NCBI GenBank assembly: GCA_027623235.1
Contig: JAQBVJ010000004.1
Span: 1 to 64,000, forward strand
Reading direction: 5' to 3'
Source of the DNA: Planctomycetota bacterium
GTDB taxonomy: Bacteria > Planctomycetota > Planctomycetia > Planctomycetales > Planctomycetaceae
DNA length: 64,000 nucleotides
Position numbers and translations under genes: made by a program. Positions 26,049 through 36,087 of the stretch are shown here, in pieces. The notes under the pieces are model-generated. The model did not search any database. It saw nothing but the letters and a program-made list of their open reading frames with translations, and was not told where the DNA came from. Position 1 is the stretch's first letter, and every line of letters begins with the position of its first letter.

Positions 26049-26645
26049 TCATTCGTAGCTCACGACCAGAAACGCGACCGCGTCGCCCCGGCCGGCGTTT
26101 TCGATGCAGTGCTCGATGTCAGCCCGATAACTGGCCGAGTCGCCGCGGTTCAGATCGACGATTTCTTCTCCGGAAGCGACCGTCAGCCGACCCTTCTGCA
26201 GCGTGAGGAACTCGCGTGTTCCCTCAAAGTGAGCGGCACTTTTCAGCTTCGCGCCGGGCTTCAGTTCAAGCTCGTAGAATTCAACGTCCTTTTCCAGGTG
26301 AAGCGGCGAGAGCGTGCGGATGCGGCAGGCCTTGTCCGACCGGTAGTGGTATTCACGATCGCCGGCCCGGATGACGTGAATGCTCGGACTGGCCGATGGC
26401 GAATCGACCAGCTCGCCCAGCGACAGGCCGAACGCCTGAGCGATTCTGGCCGTGACGGCGAGCGTCGGGTTCGCCTCGTTCCGCTCAATCTGGCTGAGCA
26501 TCGACTTGGAAACGCCGCACGCGGCAGACAGGGAATCGAGTGACCAGCCGCGTGCGACACGCAGTTCGCGGACCTTGCGGCAGAACTTTGTGCTGATCTG
26601 ATCGGCCTCTGGAGCGACGGCCTGCGAGCTGGTTTTCTTTTTCAT
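26049..26645 (-). CDS. XRE-family regulator with C-terminal cupin domain
   Basis: A 198-residue DNA-binding protein. Residues 20-75 form a Cro/CI helix-turn-helix (KVRELRVARGWSLDSLSAAC, VSKSMLSQIERNEANPTL). Residues about 95-195 form a cupin_2 barrel (VEFYELELKPGAKLKSAAHF, EFLTLQKGRLTVASGEEIVD, LNRGDSASY). Proteins of this architecture commonly sense small metabolites. The ATG at 26645 is preceded by GGCAGG. It is divergent from tdh with a 158-bp gap holding a small palindrome, so it probably controls tdh-kbl and itself. Confidence 0.93.
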   Translation of the reverse strand: MKKKTSSQAVAPEADQISTKFCRKVRELRVARGWSLDSLSAACGVSKSMLSQIERNEANPTLAVTARIAQAFGLSLGELVDSPSASPSIHVIRAGDREYHYRSDKACRIRTLSPLHLEKDVEFYELELKPGAKLKSAAHFEGTREFLTLQKGRLTVASGEEIVDLNRGDSASYRADIEHCIENAGRGDAVAFLVVSYE

Positions 26646-26669
26646 GAGCCTGCCGAAATAGTTATGAAT

Positions 26670-26685
26670 GTCCAATAGAGTGGAC
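26670..26685. promoter_or_regulatory. Putative operator palindrome between XRE-cupin and tdh
   Basis: GTCCA-ATAGAG-TGGAC, a perfect 5-bp inverted repeat with 6-bp spacer, lies 25 bp upstream of the XRE-cupin start and 119 bp upstream of tdh. Its position in a divergent regulator-target gap suggests an operator. The assignment is inference. Confidence 0.4.
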
Positions 26686-26803
26686 GAGATGTCTTGCCTG
26701 GAAAATGCCGGGGTGTAGCATACCGGACGACCGTGCAGAATACAGGACGCGAGTCGGGCGTCTTTCCGAGAACTGTTGCAAAGACAAATACACTGAGGCA
26801 CCC

Positions 26804-27853
26804 ATGAAAGCACTCGTCAAAAAAGAAGCCGCGCCGGGACTCTGGCTGGAGGATATCCCGGAACCCGAATACGGAATCAACGATGTCCTGATCAAGGTGC
26901 ACCGCACCGGCATCTGCGGCACCGACGTCCACATTTACAAATGGGACGCCTGGGCACGAAAGACGATCCCCGTGCCGATGGCGGTTGGCCACGAGTTCGT
27001 CGGCGAGGTGATCGAGGTCGGCTCGAACGTCGCCGACTTTCATCCGGGTGAGATTGTCAGCGGGGAAGGGCACGTCGTCTGCGGGCTTTGTCGCAACTGC
27101 CTTGCAGGGCGAAGGCATCTCTGTGCTCACACCGTCGGCATCGGAGTCAACCGCCCAGGAGCTTTCGCCGAGTACATCGCGCTGCCGATGACGAACGTGT
27201 GGCACCACGCTCCCGGAGTCGACTGGGACATCGCGTCGATTTTCGACCCGTTCGGAAACGCCGTTCACACAGCGTTGTCGTTTCCGGTTCTTGGTGAGGA
27301 CGTCCTCATCACGGGAGCAGGGCCAATCGGGCTGATGGCAGCGGCCGTTGTTCGCCACGCGGGAGCTCGGTTCGTCGTGATCACGGATGTCAATCCGTGG
27401 CGGCTGGAGCTGGCGAAGAAGCTGGGCGTGACGGCAGCCGTCAACGTCCGGGAAAAATCGGTCGCTGATGTGCAGAAGGAACTCGACATGCACGAAGGCT
27501 TCGACGTTGGTCTGGAGATGTCCGGAAACGGGTCGGCATTTCAGGACATGCTGGCCAACATGGCTCACGGCGGCAAAGTCGCGATGCTTGGAATTCCGGA
27601 AGGCGAGATGTCGATTGACTGGAACACGGTCGTCTTCAACATGCTCACCATTAAGGGAATCTACGGCCGGGAGATGTACGAAACGTGGTACAAAATGACG
27701 GTGATGCTGCAAAGCGGTCTGAATATCTCGCCGGTGATTACTCACCGAATGCACTACACGGAGTTTGAGACCGGGTTCCAGGCGATGCTCAGTGGTGAGT
27801 CCGGTAAGGTCATCCTCAACTGGACGGACGCCGGGCCGGACCGTTCCTCGTGA
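26804..27853 (+). CDS. tdh: L-threonine 3-dehydrogenase
   Basis: Zinc-dependent medium-chain dehydrogenase that oxidises L-threonine to 2-amino-3-oxobutanoate with NAD+. It has 349 residues. Catalytic zinc ligands are Cys38 ([14 protein letters not shown]), His63 and Glu64 (GHEFVGEV); structural zinc ligands are Cys93, Cys96, Cys99 and Cys107. The Rossmann motif is [14 protein letters not shown]. The segment [13 protein letters not shown] and the C-terminal [19 protein letters not shown] are characteristic of Tdh. The ATG at 26804 follows GAGGC. It forms the classical pair with kbl about 100 bp downstream. Confidence 0.97.
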   Translation: MKALVKKEAAPGLWLEDIPEPEYGINDVLIKVHRTGICGTDVHIYKWDAWARKTIPVPMAVGHEFVGEVIEVGSNVADFHPGEIVSGEGHVVCGLCRNCLAGRRHLCAHTVGIGVNRPGAFAEYIALPMTNVWHHAPGVDWDIASIFDPFGNAVHTALSFPVLGEDVLITGAGPIGLMAAAVVRHAGARFVVITDVNPWRLELAKKLGVTAAVNVREKSVADVQKELDMHEGFDVGLEMSGNGSAFQDMLANMAHGGKVAMLGIPEGEMSIDWNTVVFNMLTIKGIYGREMYETWYKMTVMLQSGLNISPVITHRMHYTEFETGFQAMLSGESGKVILNWTDAGPDRSS

Positions 27854-27857
27854 ATGG

Positions 27858-27921
27858 ACCGCGCATCAACGCGAATTGTGGACTCAGATTTGCGTTCATT
27901 CGTGTCTATTCGCGGTTTCCC
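27858..27921. repeat. Imperfect inverted repeat between tdh and kbl
   Basis: ACCGCGCATCAACGCGAATT near 27858 is opposed by GCGTTCATTCGTGTCTATTC and CGCGGT near 27891-27915. The arms match at about two thirds of positions. The right part resembles a widespread planctomycete intergenic sequence (CGTTCATTCGTGTCTATTCGCGG-like). It lies inside the tdh-kbl gap. Confidence 0.5.
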
Positions 27922-27953
27922 AAACTGTCAGAAATCATATTGGATGAGACGTC

Positions 27954-29138
<1,185 letters not shown>

Positions 29139-29351
29139 AATGCGGGAGCTGCCCGCGCGCACCTCGACCGGTGGCGTGATGAGATCCGCTTTGGGTCCCT
29201 CTTTGTTTCTGCAAAGCCGACTGCGCGAAAGAAACCCGACAGACTTTCGGTAGATTCTTTGTGGCCGCGTTGCACCAGCACGCCTCGCCGTGTTGAAATC
29301 GGGTTGTGTGCTGCTGTATGAGCAGCCGATCGATCCGAGGCGAGCCTTCTC

Positions 29352-30293
29352 ATGAGTATTCCTCCGCAAGGATCCGCTTCCGTTTCAGAGCTGTTGCAGC
29401 TCACTCAGGCCGGAGATCAGCTTGCGCTGAACGCTCTGATCGAACGGAGTGGCACGCGGCTGCGGGGCCTGACGCGGCACATGCTCAACGGGTCGCCGGC
29501 TTTGCGAAGGTGGACCGGCAGCGACGACGTTCTGCAGAACTCGCTGATCCGACTTGTGCGAGCTCTTGAGGCAGTCAAGCCGGATTCCAGTCGAGACTTT
29601 TTCGGGCTCGCCGCGCTGCAGATGCGGCGGGAGCTGATTGACCTTGCGCGGCACTTCTTCGGTCCCCAGGGCCACGGAGCCAACCATGAAAGCGGCACCG
29701 ATGAGCGGCTGCTTGATGCAGGGCAACATGCAGATTCGAACCAGCCCGACGTGGTGGCGCAGTGGGCCGAGCTTCATGAGCATATGGGGCTGCTGGATGA
29801 ATCGCAGCGTGAGATCGTCGATCTGATTTTCTACCAGGGTTTGAGTCAGGCAGAGACCGCTGAGGTGCTGGGTGTCTCCGTGCGAACCGTGCAGCGCCGC
29901 TGGCATGCGGTGCTGTTGAAGTTGAATGAGTTTCTGGAAGGCAGCCTCGGCGGCGAAAGCGCTTTTCATCCGGCATTGCTACGGGTGTCACAACCACAAC
30001 CTGGTGAAAGGCGGCATTCGAATTCTGCATCACCGGCTGCTGGTCAACGTCCGCAAAGTCGTCATTCCCGGCAGGCCGGACGAGTCCGAACTGCTGCAGC
30101 TCCTGGTGCTGGATTCCGAGGGGGCGATGCCTCCGCCGCCGCGGCCTCGGTTGAGCGAAGCCGAAGTGAGAGCGATCCGGCAGTGGATCGCGGAAGGGGC
30201 GAGTCCGTTTCCGCCGGATTGACACCGTTGTGGTTTTCTCACACGAAGTCACAAAGACACGAAGGAAAGCACAGTCTTCGTGCCTTCACGTGA
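29352..30293 (+). CDS. ECF sigma factor with an aberrant C-terminal tail
   Basis: The first ~196 residues form an extracytoplasmic-function sigma factor of planctomycete type: region 2 (HMLNGSPALRRWTGSDDVLQ, NSLIRLVRALE), then region 4 (LLDESQREIVDLIFYQGLSQ, AETAEVLGVSVRTVQRRWH). After LKLNEFLEG the frame runs on for about 115 residues of Arg/Ser/Ala-rich sequence without homology. In another frame that same DNA encodes a cytochrome domain fragment, so the native sigma C-terminus is probably lost at a junction near 29947. The sigma domains themselves are intact, so activity is possible. The ATG follows GAGGCGAG. Confidence 0.8.
   Translation: MSIPPQGSASVSELLQLTQAGDQLALNALIERSGTRLRGLTRHMLNGSPALRRWTGSDDVLQNSLIRLVRALEAVKPDSSRDFFGLAALQMRRELIDLARHFFGPQGHGANHESGTDERLLDAGQHADSNQPDVVAQWAELHEHMGLLDESQREIVDLIFYQGLSQAETAEVLGVSVRTVQRRWHAVLLKLNEFLEGSLGGESAFHPALLRVSQPQPGERRHSNSASPAAGQRPQSRHSRQAGRVRTAAAPGAGFRGGDASAAAASVERSRSESDPAVDRGRGESVSAGLTPLWFSHTKSQRHEGKHSLRAFT
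29947..30222 (+). pseudogene. Remnant of a PSCyt1-type planctomycete cytochrome c domain
   Basis: In the frame shifted relative to the sigma gene, the DNA encodes AKALFIRHCYGCHNHNLVKGG (haem motif CYGCH), then VIPGRPDESELLQLL and AMPPPPRPRLSEAEVRAIRQ. This is the planctomycete PSCyt1 pattern, normally at the start of large secreted proteins. Here there is no signal peptide and the frame stops at 30222. An ATG at 29926 could start translation by coupling, but the product would be cytoplasmic and unable to acquire haem c. Best read as a fragment left by a deletion. Confidence 0.75.
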
Positions 30294-30296
30294 GGT
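30237..30296. repeat. Imperfect inverted repeat (CACACGAAGTCACAAAG type)
   Basis: TCTCACACGAAGTCACAAAG at 30237 opposes GTCTTCGTGCCTTCACGTGA ending near 30294, matching at about 16 of 22 positions. It begins 14 bp after the cytochrome fragment. Sequence of this type recurs in planctomycete intergenic DNA from general knowledge. Confidence 0.6.
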
Positions 30297-30323
30297 CTTT
30301 CTGGCAAGTCTTCGAGATGGGGG

Positions 30324-30752
30324 TTGGCCCGGCCAGGGACGTGTCTTGACAGAGTCCAGAACAATTCCGGGACAGCCTTGCTCCTCAGGCGTCATTCAGC
30401 AGTGAACTCAAGAAACCGCAATCCTCTGAGCACGTCACCTCGGCTGTTGTCGGACCTCGTCGATCGGCATGCGGCTCGGCTGGTGCTTTACGCTCGACAG
30501 ATTTGCAGCGAGCCGGAAGACGTTGTTCAGGAAGCGTTTCTTGAGCTTTTTGAGCCGCCCGTTCAGCCGGAGAATCTCACCGCGTGGCTTTTTCGAGTTG
30601 TGCGAAATCGGCTGATGAAAACGCTGGAAGACGAGGACGTGATGGCAAAGGCTCGTTCGTTTCTGGTCAAAGAAGCGGGCGACAAAGGAAGCGGCCGTGA
30701 AAAAGATGGCGGCGACACAGGTGTTGTTGCTTTGCGAGGGGGCTCAGTATGA
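30324..30752 (+). pseudogene. Truncated ECF sigma factor (region 2 only)
   Basis: An open frame of 142 codons. Its middle (about residues 39-97) is a clear sigma-70 region 2: LLSDLVDRHAARLVLYARQI, EDVVQEAFLELF and ENLTAWLFRVVRNRLM. Homologues continue with a basic linker and region 4, but here the sequence changes after VVRNRLM to an unrelated stretch (KTLEDEDVMAKARSFLVKEA) and stops. The true start may be a GTG at 30402. Without region 4 it cannot recognise a -35 element. It lies in the same decayed stretch as the sigma/cytochrome junction. Confidence 0.65.
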
Positions 30753-30908
30753 GCGGCTTCGGATCGCTCTTTTCAACGCTCGCCGGCGTTTTCTGGTGGC
30801 ATCGCTCAGTGGATCTCGGTCGCTGAGTCGGCATGGCTGCGGTGTGAATTCGGGTGAGCTATCGTGCGAGGCGTTTCGCAGACACTCTCCGGAATTCGCA
30901 GGTCCCTC

Positions 30909-32030
30909 ATGCCCTCTTCACTGATCAACTATCTCACAGCCATTCAGTTCGGTGCGGGGGCCGTCTCGGAACTGGCGGCCATTCTGAAACAGTATCGTGT
31001 GAAGCGGCCGCTGCTTGTGACTGATCGAGGACTCGCCGAACTCGGGATCGTGGAGCGATTGCCAATGGAAGCGGCCGCGGTCTTCGCGGAAGTTCCAACG
31101 AATCCGACCGAGGCAAGTGTGCTGGCCGGAGTCGTCGTGTATCGGGACAACGATTGCGACGGGATCGTTGCTCTTGGAGGTGGCTCGCCGATCGACTGTG
31201 CCAAGGCGATTTCGATCCTGGCGACTCATCCCGAACCGCTCGATCAGTACGCGCTCATTCGAGGTGGCCTCGCAAAGATCTCTTCGCAGAAACCGCCCGT
31301 CATTGCTGTTCCGACGACTTCCGGAACGGGAAGCGAAGCCGGACGCGGGGCGCTGATTTCGTTTCCGAGCGGCGAGAAGCTGGCGCTGATCAGTCCTCAC
31401 GTCATCCCGACTGCGGCCGTTTGCGATCCGGAATTGACGCTCGGCCTGCCACCGCTGCTCACGGCGGCGACCGGGATGGACGCGATTTCGCACTGCGTCG
31501 AAACGTTCTGCAGTCCGAAGGTCAATCCGGTCGCCGATGCGATCGCCCTCGACGGTCTTGCCCGGGCGTTCGGTTCGCTTCGAGCGGCCGTGAACGACGG
31601 CTCAAATCTGCATCATCGATCAGAGATGATGATGGCCTCGCTGCAGGGAGGGCTGACGTTTCAAAAGGGGCTCGGCATGATTCACAGTCTTAGCCATCCG
31701 CTGGGAGCACTGCCCGGCAAGCCGCTGCATCATGGCACTCTGAATGCGATCTTTCTGCCGCACGTTTTGCGCTACAACGCGAAAGCGTGTCCAGGAAAGC
31801 TCGACCGAATGGCCGGCGCGATGAAGTGTGGCGAGGGACGGGATTTGCCGACGGTGTTCGAGCGGCTCATTTCTGACATTGGCCTGCCGCAGCGTCTGTC
31901 AGAACTCGGCGTGACCGAAACAGATCTGGAGTCAATCCCACAACTGGCGATGGCCGATCATTCGACGCCGACGAATCCTCGCGCGATGACCATCGAAGAC
32001 TGCCACATTCTCCTGCGGCTTTCGATGTGA
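30909..32030 (+). CDS. Iron-containing alcohol dehydrogenase
   Basis: Group III (Fe-dependent) NAD(P) alcohol dehydrogenase of 373 residues. The nucleotide-binding part has VALGGGSPIDCAKAISIL and VPTTSGTGSEAG. Metal ligands are expected in TAATGMDAISHCVETFCSPK (Asp and His) and in GMIHSLSHPLGALPGKPLHH-type sequence (MIHSLSHPLGA, LHHG). The ATG at 30909 begins MPSSLINYLTAIQFGAGAV, matching the family start; a frame-extended start at 30864 is less likely. The substrate is unknown. It is convergent with the WD40 gene, with a 29-bp gap. Confidence 0.94.
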   Translation: MPSSLINYLTAIQFGAGAVSELAAILKQYRVKRPLLVTDRGLAELGIVERLPMEAAAVFAEVPTNPTEASVLAGVVVYRDNDCDGIVALGGGSPIDCAKAISILATHPEPLDQYALIRGGLAKISSQKPPVIAVPTTSGTGSEAGRGALISFPSGEKLALISPHVIPTAAVCDPELTLGLPPLLTAATGMDAISHCVETFCSPKVNPVADAIALDGLARAFGSLRAAVNDGSNLHHRSEMMMASLQGGLTFQKGLGMIHSLSHPLGALPGKPLHHGTLNAIFLPHVLRYNAKACPGKLDRMAGAMKCGEGRDLPTVFERLISDIGLPQRLSELGVTETDLESIPQLAMADHSTPTNPRAMTIEDCHILLRLSM

Positions 32031-32059
32031 CGTTTGCCGGGTGGGTCTTCCACAACAGG

Positions 32060-33031
32060 TCACGGCAGCTTCCAGAAGTCGACACTTCTCGTTCCGCAGA
32101 CGGTCATGGCGGTCTTGCCGTCCGCAGTCACGGCCAGCCCGAGGACGGCCGCACCGGTGTCGAATTCTGATTTGAGAGTCCCGGCGTCTCCCTTGATCTC
32201 CCAGACTCGCACGCGCCTGTCCCAGCTTCCGGTGATGATGACCTCTCCGTGAACGGCGAGTGCTGAGACGGCGTCCGGCTGAGAAAATGTCGCGATGACT
32301 TCCCGCGTTGCGGTCGAGGTCACCCGCACGTGCCCGTCCCAGTCGGCGGAAATCACAGCGTCTCCTCCTGGCGAGAGAAGCACGACAGAGATCTCTGCGG
32401 AGTGCGTTTTCTGTCTCGCAATCTGCTGCTGCTGCTGCTCCTGCAGGTCGTACCAGATGAGGTCTCCTTCCGAGCCGCCGGAAATCAACACGGTCCCTTC
32501 TTTGTTCAACGCCAGTGCCTTCACGCCGCGATGGCCGGAAACTCGCGGAGTCGCTCCCTGGTCGTCGACCGTCACGATTCGACCTTCTGCCATGCCAAGA
32601 AACAGCTGCTTTCTGCCGGCGACTTCGCGAAAGGCCACGCAGGTTACCGGGACGGCCGGGCTCTCAATTTCAAGCGGTTTGAGCGACGGCAGTTCCCACA
32701 GCCGCAGCCGTCCCGAGAGATCGCCGGCCAGCAACAGACTGTCAGGAGTCAGACCGAGCACAGTGACCGGAACAGATCCTGTCGGGGAGAGAATTTCTCC
32801 GCTGCCTGTCCCGGGCATCAGCCAGTGCACGACGCTGCCGTCCCCACCTGCGGCAAACAGCAGGCGACCGTCTTCACTGAGCTGAAGCCGCGCGAGGCCC
32901 GTGGCCGACGACGAAATGGACCGCTCAAATTCGACAGGAAATTCGCGACCGCCGCGCAGGGCGAGTGCGGTTCCGATCGCCGCAGCGACGAGAACAACGA
33001 TGGCAGTCAGACGAGCCCAGCGGGATGACAA
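32060..33031 (-). CDS. Membrane-anchored WD40-repeat protein
   Basis: A protein of about 323 residues with an N-terminal hydrophobic helix (WARLTAIVVLVAAAIGTALA) and a beta-propeller of WD40-type repeats: RLQLSEDGRLLFAAGGDGSV, then VLGLTPDSLLLAGDLSGRLR, ALALNKEGTVLISGGSEGDL, VVLLSPGGDAVISADWDGHV and ALAVHGEVIITGSWDRRVRV. About seven blades can be counted. There is no ATG start; TTG at 33031 is chosen because GGAG lies nine bases upstream, and TTG at 33046 is the alternative. Probably exported or periplasm-facing; the partner is unknown. Confidence 0.82.
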   Translation of the reverse strand: MSSRWARLTAIVVLVAAAIGTALALRGGREFPVEFERSISSSATGLARLQLSEDGRLLFAAGGDGSVVHWLMPGTGSGEILSPTGSVPVTVLGLTPDSLLLAGDLSGRLRLWELPSLKPLEIESPAVPVTCVAFREVAGRKQLFLGMAEGRIVTVDDQGATPRVSGHRGVKALALNKEGTVLISGGSEGDLIWYDLQEQQQQQIARQKTHSAEISVVLLSPGGDAVISADWDGHVRVTSTATREVIATFSQPDAVSALAVHGEVIITGSWDRRVRVWEIKGDAGTLKSEFDTGAAVLGLAVTADGKTAMTVCGTRSVDFWKLP

Positions 33032-33046
33032 CGGTGAGAGCTCCAA

Positions 33047-33380
33047 AGAAAAGTTGAAAGCGGGTCGAACTGCGGCGGATCGTAGCGGAAGTCCGGCGAC
33101 GGGTTAGCGCGGGTTAGCGATGCGACGGCTGTTGCTCCGCCATTGTCAATTCTGGTCTTTCCCAGGCGAGAGTTTGAGGCCGATGCAGGGTGAGAGTTTG
33201 GGGACAAGGAAAGCCAGGCGGCGGTGGCTCGCTTTGAATCGACTCCGAACACTGGTAATTTGCGAGTCTTCAGGGTGGGCCGGCGGAGCAGAGCCACTGG
33301 CCAGAGTTGGCTCGACCCTGTCGGACTTCCCGTTGCTTCTGTCGACGAGCGATTAACGTAACTCCAGACCAGAGAACGAC
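33047..33380. other. Intergenic region between WD40 gene and xylA
   Basis: About 330 bp between divergent genes, so it must hold both promoters. It contains two near-direct copies of GAGAGTTTG (33171 and 33191 area) and a GGGTGGGCC motif near 33276, similar to the arm of the repeat at 4178-4262. No RNA gene or clear operator is seen. Confidence 0.4.
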
Positions 33381-34691
33381 ATGGCTTATTTTCCGGACGT
33401 CACGAAGATCGAATTCGAGGGGCCCTCGACCGACAATCCGCTCGCCTTCCGTCACTACAACCCCGACGAAATCGTCGAGGGGAAGTCGATGAGGGATCAA
33501 CTGCGGTTCAGCGTCTGCTACTGGCACACGTTCCGGGCCTCCGGCGTCGATCCGTTCGGGGCACCGACGATGCAGCGGCCCTGGGAAGACGGAACCGACT
33601 CGGTCGACAACGCGCTGCGGCGGGTCGATGTCGCCTTCGAGTTCATGGAGAAACTTCAGGCTCCGTTTTACTGCTTCCACGATCGAGACGTCTCTCCGGA
33701 AGGCAGCACGCTCGCCGAGTCGAACTCGAACCTCGACAAAATTGCCGCCAAACTGAAGGCTGAGCAGGAGCGAACCGGGATCGATCTTTTGTGGGGAACG
33801 GCGAATCTGTTTTCGAATCCGCGATTCATGCACGGTGCCGCGACGACCTGCAACGCGGACGTGTTTGCGTTCGCCGCCGCTCAGGTGAAAAAGGCGCTGG
33901 AGGTCACCCACGAGCTCGGCGGACTCAACTACGTTTTCTGGGGTGGCCGCGAGGGTTACCACAACCTCTTTAATACCGACATGAAGCGCGAGCTGGACCA
34001 CATGGCTCGCTTCCTTCATCTGGCGAAAGATCACGCGAAGTCGATCGGCTTCGAAGGACAGTTCCTGCTCGAACCAAAACCGAAAGAGCCGACGAAACAC
34101 CAATACGATTTCGACGCAGCCGCCTGCATGAACTTCATCCGCAGCTACGGTCTGGAGGACGTCTGCAAGCTCAACGTCGAGACGAACCACGCGACGCTGG
34201 CCGGGCACACGATGATGCACGAGCTGCAGTATTCGTCGATGCAGGGAGCTCTCGGCAGCATCGACGCCAACACGGGCGACATGATGCTTGGCTGGGATAC
34301 CGACCAGTTCCCGACGGACATTTACCTCACGACGCAGTGCATGCTGGTCATCCTGGAACAGGGCGGACTCACACCCGGCGGCGTGAACTTCGACGCGAAA
34401 GTTCGCCGCGAAAGCTTTGAGCCGATTGACCTGTTCCACGCTCATATTGGTGGGATGGATGCGTTTGCCCGCGGGCTCAAAATCGCCGCGAAGATTCGCG
34501 CCGACGGCAAGCTGACCGACATCGTCAAGAATCGATATCGCAGCTGGGACGAAGGCATCGGGGCAAAGATCGAAGCCGGCGAAGTCAACTTCGCCGACCT
34601 TGAGGCCTATATGCTCAAAAAGGGCGAAGCAGCTCCCAACGAAAGCGGTCGCCAGGAATTCCTCGAAAACCTGATCAACGATTACATTTGA
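33381..34691 (+). CDS. xylA: Xylose isomerase
   Basis: Converts D-xylose to D-xylulose (also D-glucose to D-fructose) with divalent metal ions. It has 436 residues, class II length. Catalytic His100 and Asp103 are in [47 protein letters not shown] and [20 protein letters not shown]-type sequence ([13 protein letters not shown]) carry the metal ligands, and [11 protein letters not shown] completes the site. The next gene begins 30 bp downstream, suggesting an operon. No xylulokinase gene is in the window; the sugar ABC importer at 96-4167 could be related but this is not shown. Confidence 0.98.
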   Translation: MAYFPDVTKIEFEGPSTDNPLAFRHYNPDEIVEGKSMRDQLRFSVCYWHTFRASGVDPFGAPTMQRPWEDGTDSVDNALRRVDVAFEFMEKLQAPFYCFHDRDVSPEGSTLAESNSNLDKIAAKLKAEQERTGIDLLWGTANLFSNPRFMHGAATTCNADVFAFAAAQVKKALEVTHELGGLNYVFWGGREGYHNLFNTDMKRELDHMARFLHLAKDHAKSIGFEGQFLLEPKPKEPTKHQYDFDAAACMNFIRSYGLEDVCKLNVETNHATLAGHTMMHELQYSSMQGALGSIDANTGDMMLGWDTDQFPTDIYLTTQCMLVILEQGGLTPGGVNFDAKVRRESFEPIDLFHAHIGGMDAFARGLKIAAKIRADGKLTDIVKNRYRSWDEGIGAKIEAGEVNFADLEAYMLKKGEAAPNESGRQEFLENLINDYI

Positions 34692-34720
34692 AACAGGTTC
34701 CGTCCTGTGGAGTGTCACCG

Positions 34721-35218
34721 ATGGGCGAACGCGAACTGCGTGAAAAGCGTCTGACGATGACCGTGCTGATGACGCCGGACAAAGCCAACTTTTCCGGCAA
34801 CGTCCACGGTGGCGAGATGCTCAAGATGCTCGACGAAGTCGCGTACGCCTGCGGCTCTCGATTCTGCGGTCACTACGTTGTCACGCTGTGCGTTGATCAG
34901 GTGGTTTTTCGCGAGCCCGTCCGGATCGGCGAGCTCGTCACCTTGCTCGCCCAGGTGAACTACACCGGCCGGACGTCGATGGAAGTTGGCGTTAAGGTCA
35001 TCGCCGAGGACATCACCGGTCGAACGTGCCGGCACACGAATTCGTGTTACTTTACGATGGTCGCTGTGGAAGATGGCAGGTCCGTTCCGGTTGGCGATGT
35101 CGAACTCGAGAATGACGAGGACGAAGCCCGCTGGGAAGCGGCGAAAGCTCGTCGTGAATTTCGGCGCGAAGTCGAGAGACGCAGCCAGGAACTCCGCAGC
35201 AGCCGTCAGGCCAGGTGA
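34721..35218 (+). CDS. Acyl-CoA thioesterase (hot-dog fold, YciA/ACOT type)
   Basis: A 165-residue hot-dog-fold thioesterase hydrolysing acyl-CoA. The core has MTPDKANFSGNVHGGEMLKM with the catalytic-region sequence NVHGGEMLKMLDEVAY (in part), VDQVVFREPVRIGELVTLLA and YTGRTSMEVGVKV. The C-terminal tail is charged (EARWEAAKARREFRREVERR). The ATG at 34721 is preceded by GGAG; an earlier in-frame start at 34688 would overlap xylA by four bases. Co-transcription with xylA is likely but a metabolic link is not evident. Confidence 0.9.
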   Translation: MGERELREKRLTMTVLMTPDKANFSGNVHGGEMLKMLDEVAYACGSRFCGHYVVTLCVDQVVFREPVRIGELVTLLAQVNYTGRTSMEVGVKVIAEDITGRTCRHTNSCYFTMVAVEDGRSVPVGDVELENDEDEARWEAAKARREFRREVERRSQELRSSRQAR

Positions 35219-35496
35219 CGTTGACCTCAGGCACAAACCTCATGTGAGGCGGCCGAGCACTCGCCATTGCCGGATTCTCATCAGTGGTACGCCGTTGCTT
35301 CGTTCAGCCATCGCCCGGTTTGGCGGATGCTTGCTGCCTTGTCTCTGAGCCAACGTCAGGGAGAGGTCGTTTCGTTGCGATTTCGGGGAGCGTGCTCTGA
35401 GTTGCCGGTCGAAAGACGATCGCGGATAGTCACGACTTCTTACAGGTTTCTCACCATTCACAATCGACCATCAACTATCAACCGAAGGAGTGCCGC

Positions 35497-35817
35497 ATGT
35501 CGGCAGACGCACCAGTTGCACACATCGTTTTTTTTGACCTCAACGATGATTCGGCGGAGGCTCGTCAGAAGCTGATCGAGTCCGCAAAGAAATATCTGTC
35601 CGGTCACGACGGCACGGTTTATTTTTCTGTGGGCATCATTGGCGACGGATTCGACCGGCCGGTCAACGACCACGACTTCAGCGTCGCTTTGCACGTCGTG
35701 TTTGAAAATAGAGCCGCTCACGACGTTTACCAGACCCACGAACGGCACGTGGCTTACATCGCAGAGAACAAAGGCAACTGGAAACGCGTGCGGGTTTTCG
35801 ATTCGTACGAGTGCTGA
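35497..35817 (+). CDS. Dabb (stress-responsive alpha/beta barrel) domain protein
   Basis: A 106-residue protein of the ferredoxin-like Dabb family. It has the opening VAHIVFFDLNDDSAEARQKL, central SVGIIGDGFDRPVNDHDFSV and the terminal VYQTHERHVAYIAENKGNWK. Dabb proteins are small dimeric alpha/beta barrels of varied or unknown function. GAAGGAG precedes the ATG, an excellent ribosome site. It stands alone. Confidence 0.9.
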   Translation: MSADAPVAHIVFFDLNDDSAEARQKLIESAKKYLSGHDGTVYFSVGIIGDGFDRPVNDHDFSVALHVVFENRAAHDVYQTHERHVAYIAENKGNWKRVRVFDSYEC

Positions 35818-35894
35818 TTGAAGATCGAGTCAAAGTGGGAGGGCGAAGCTCCTGCTGCGCCGCTTAGGAATGTGTTGGAAATTACTTCCTGAAA

Positions 35895-35978
35895 GTAACC
35901 CGAAGCGTCAGCCAGGGCGAAAGTCGAGCCGTGTCGCTATCTCGAATCACGCTCGCCCTCGCTGACGCTTCGGGTTAG
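35895..35978. repeat. Inverted repeat (GTAACCCGAAGCGTCAG type), copy 3, most complete
   Basis: Arms 35895-35920 and 35953-35978 match at 24 of 26 positions; the arm reads GTAACCCGAAGCGTCAGCCA then GGGCGA. The loop is 32 bases. This copy defines the element whose variants lie at 23381 and 25998. Confidence 0.9.
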
Positions 35979-36087
35979 TAGAAACAGCGAAGTTATTCTG
36001 GACACAGTCCTTACGATGGCTCGGCGCGAGCCTCGCCCTCCCTCATGCGTCTCACCTGAGGAGACTGCACGATGCTGAGCCGCGAAG

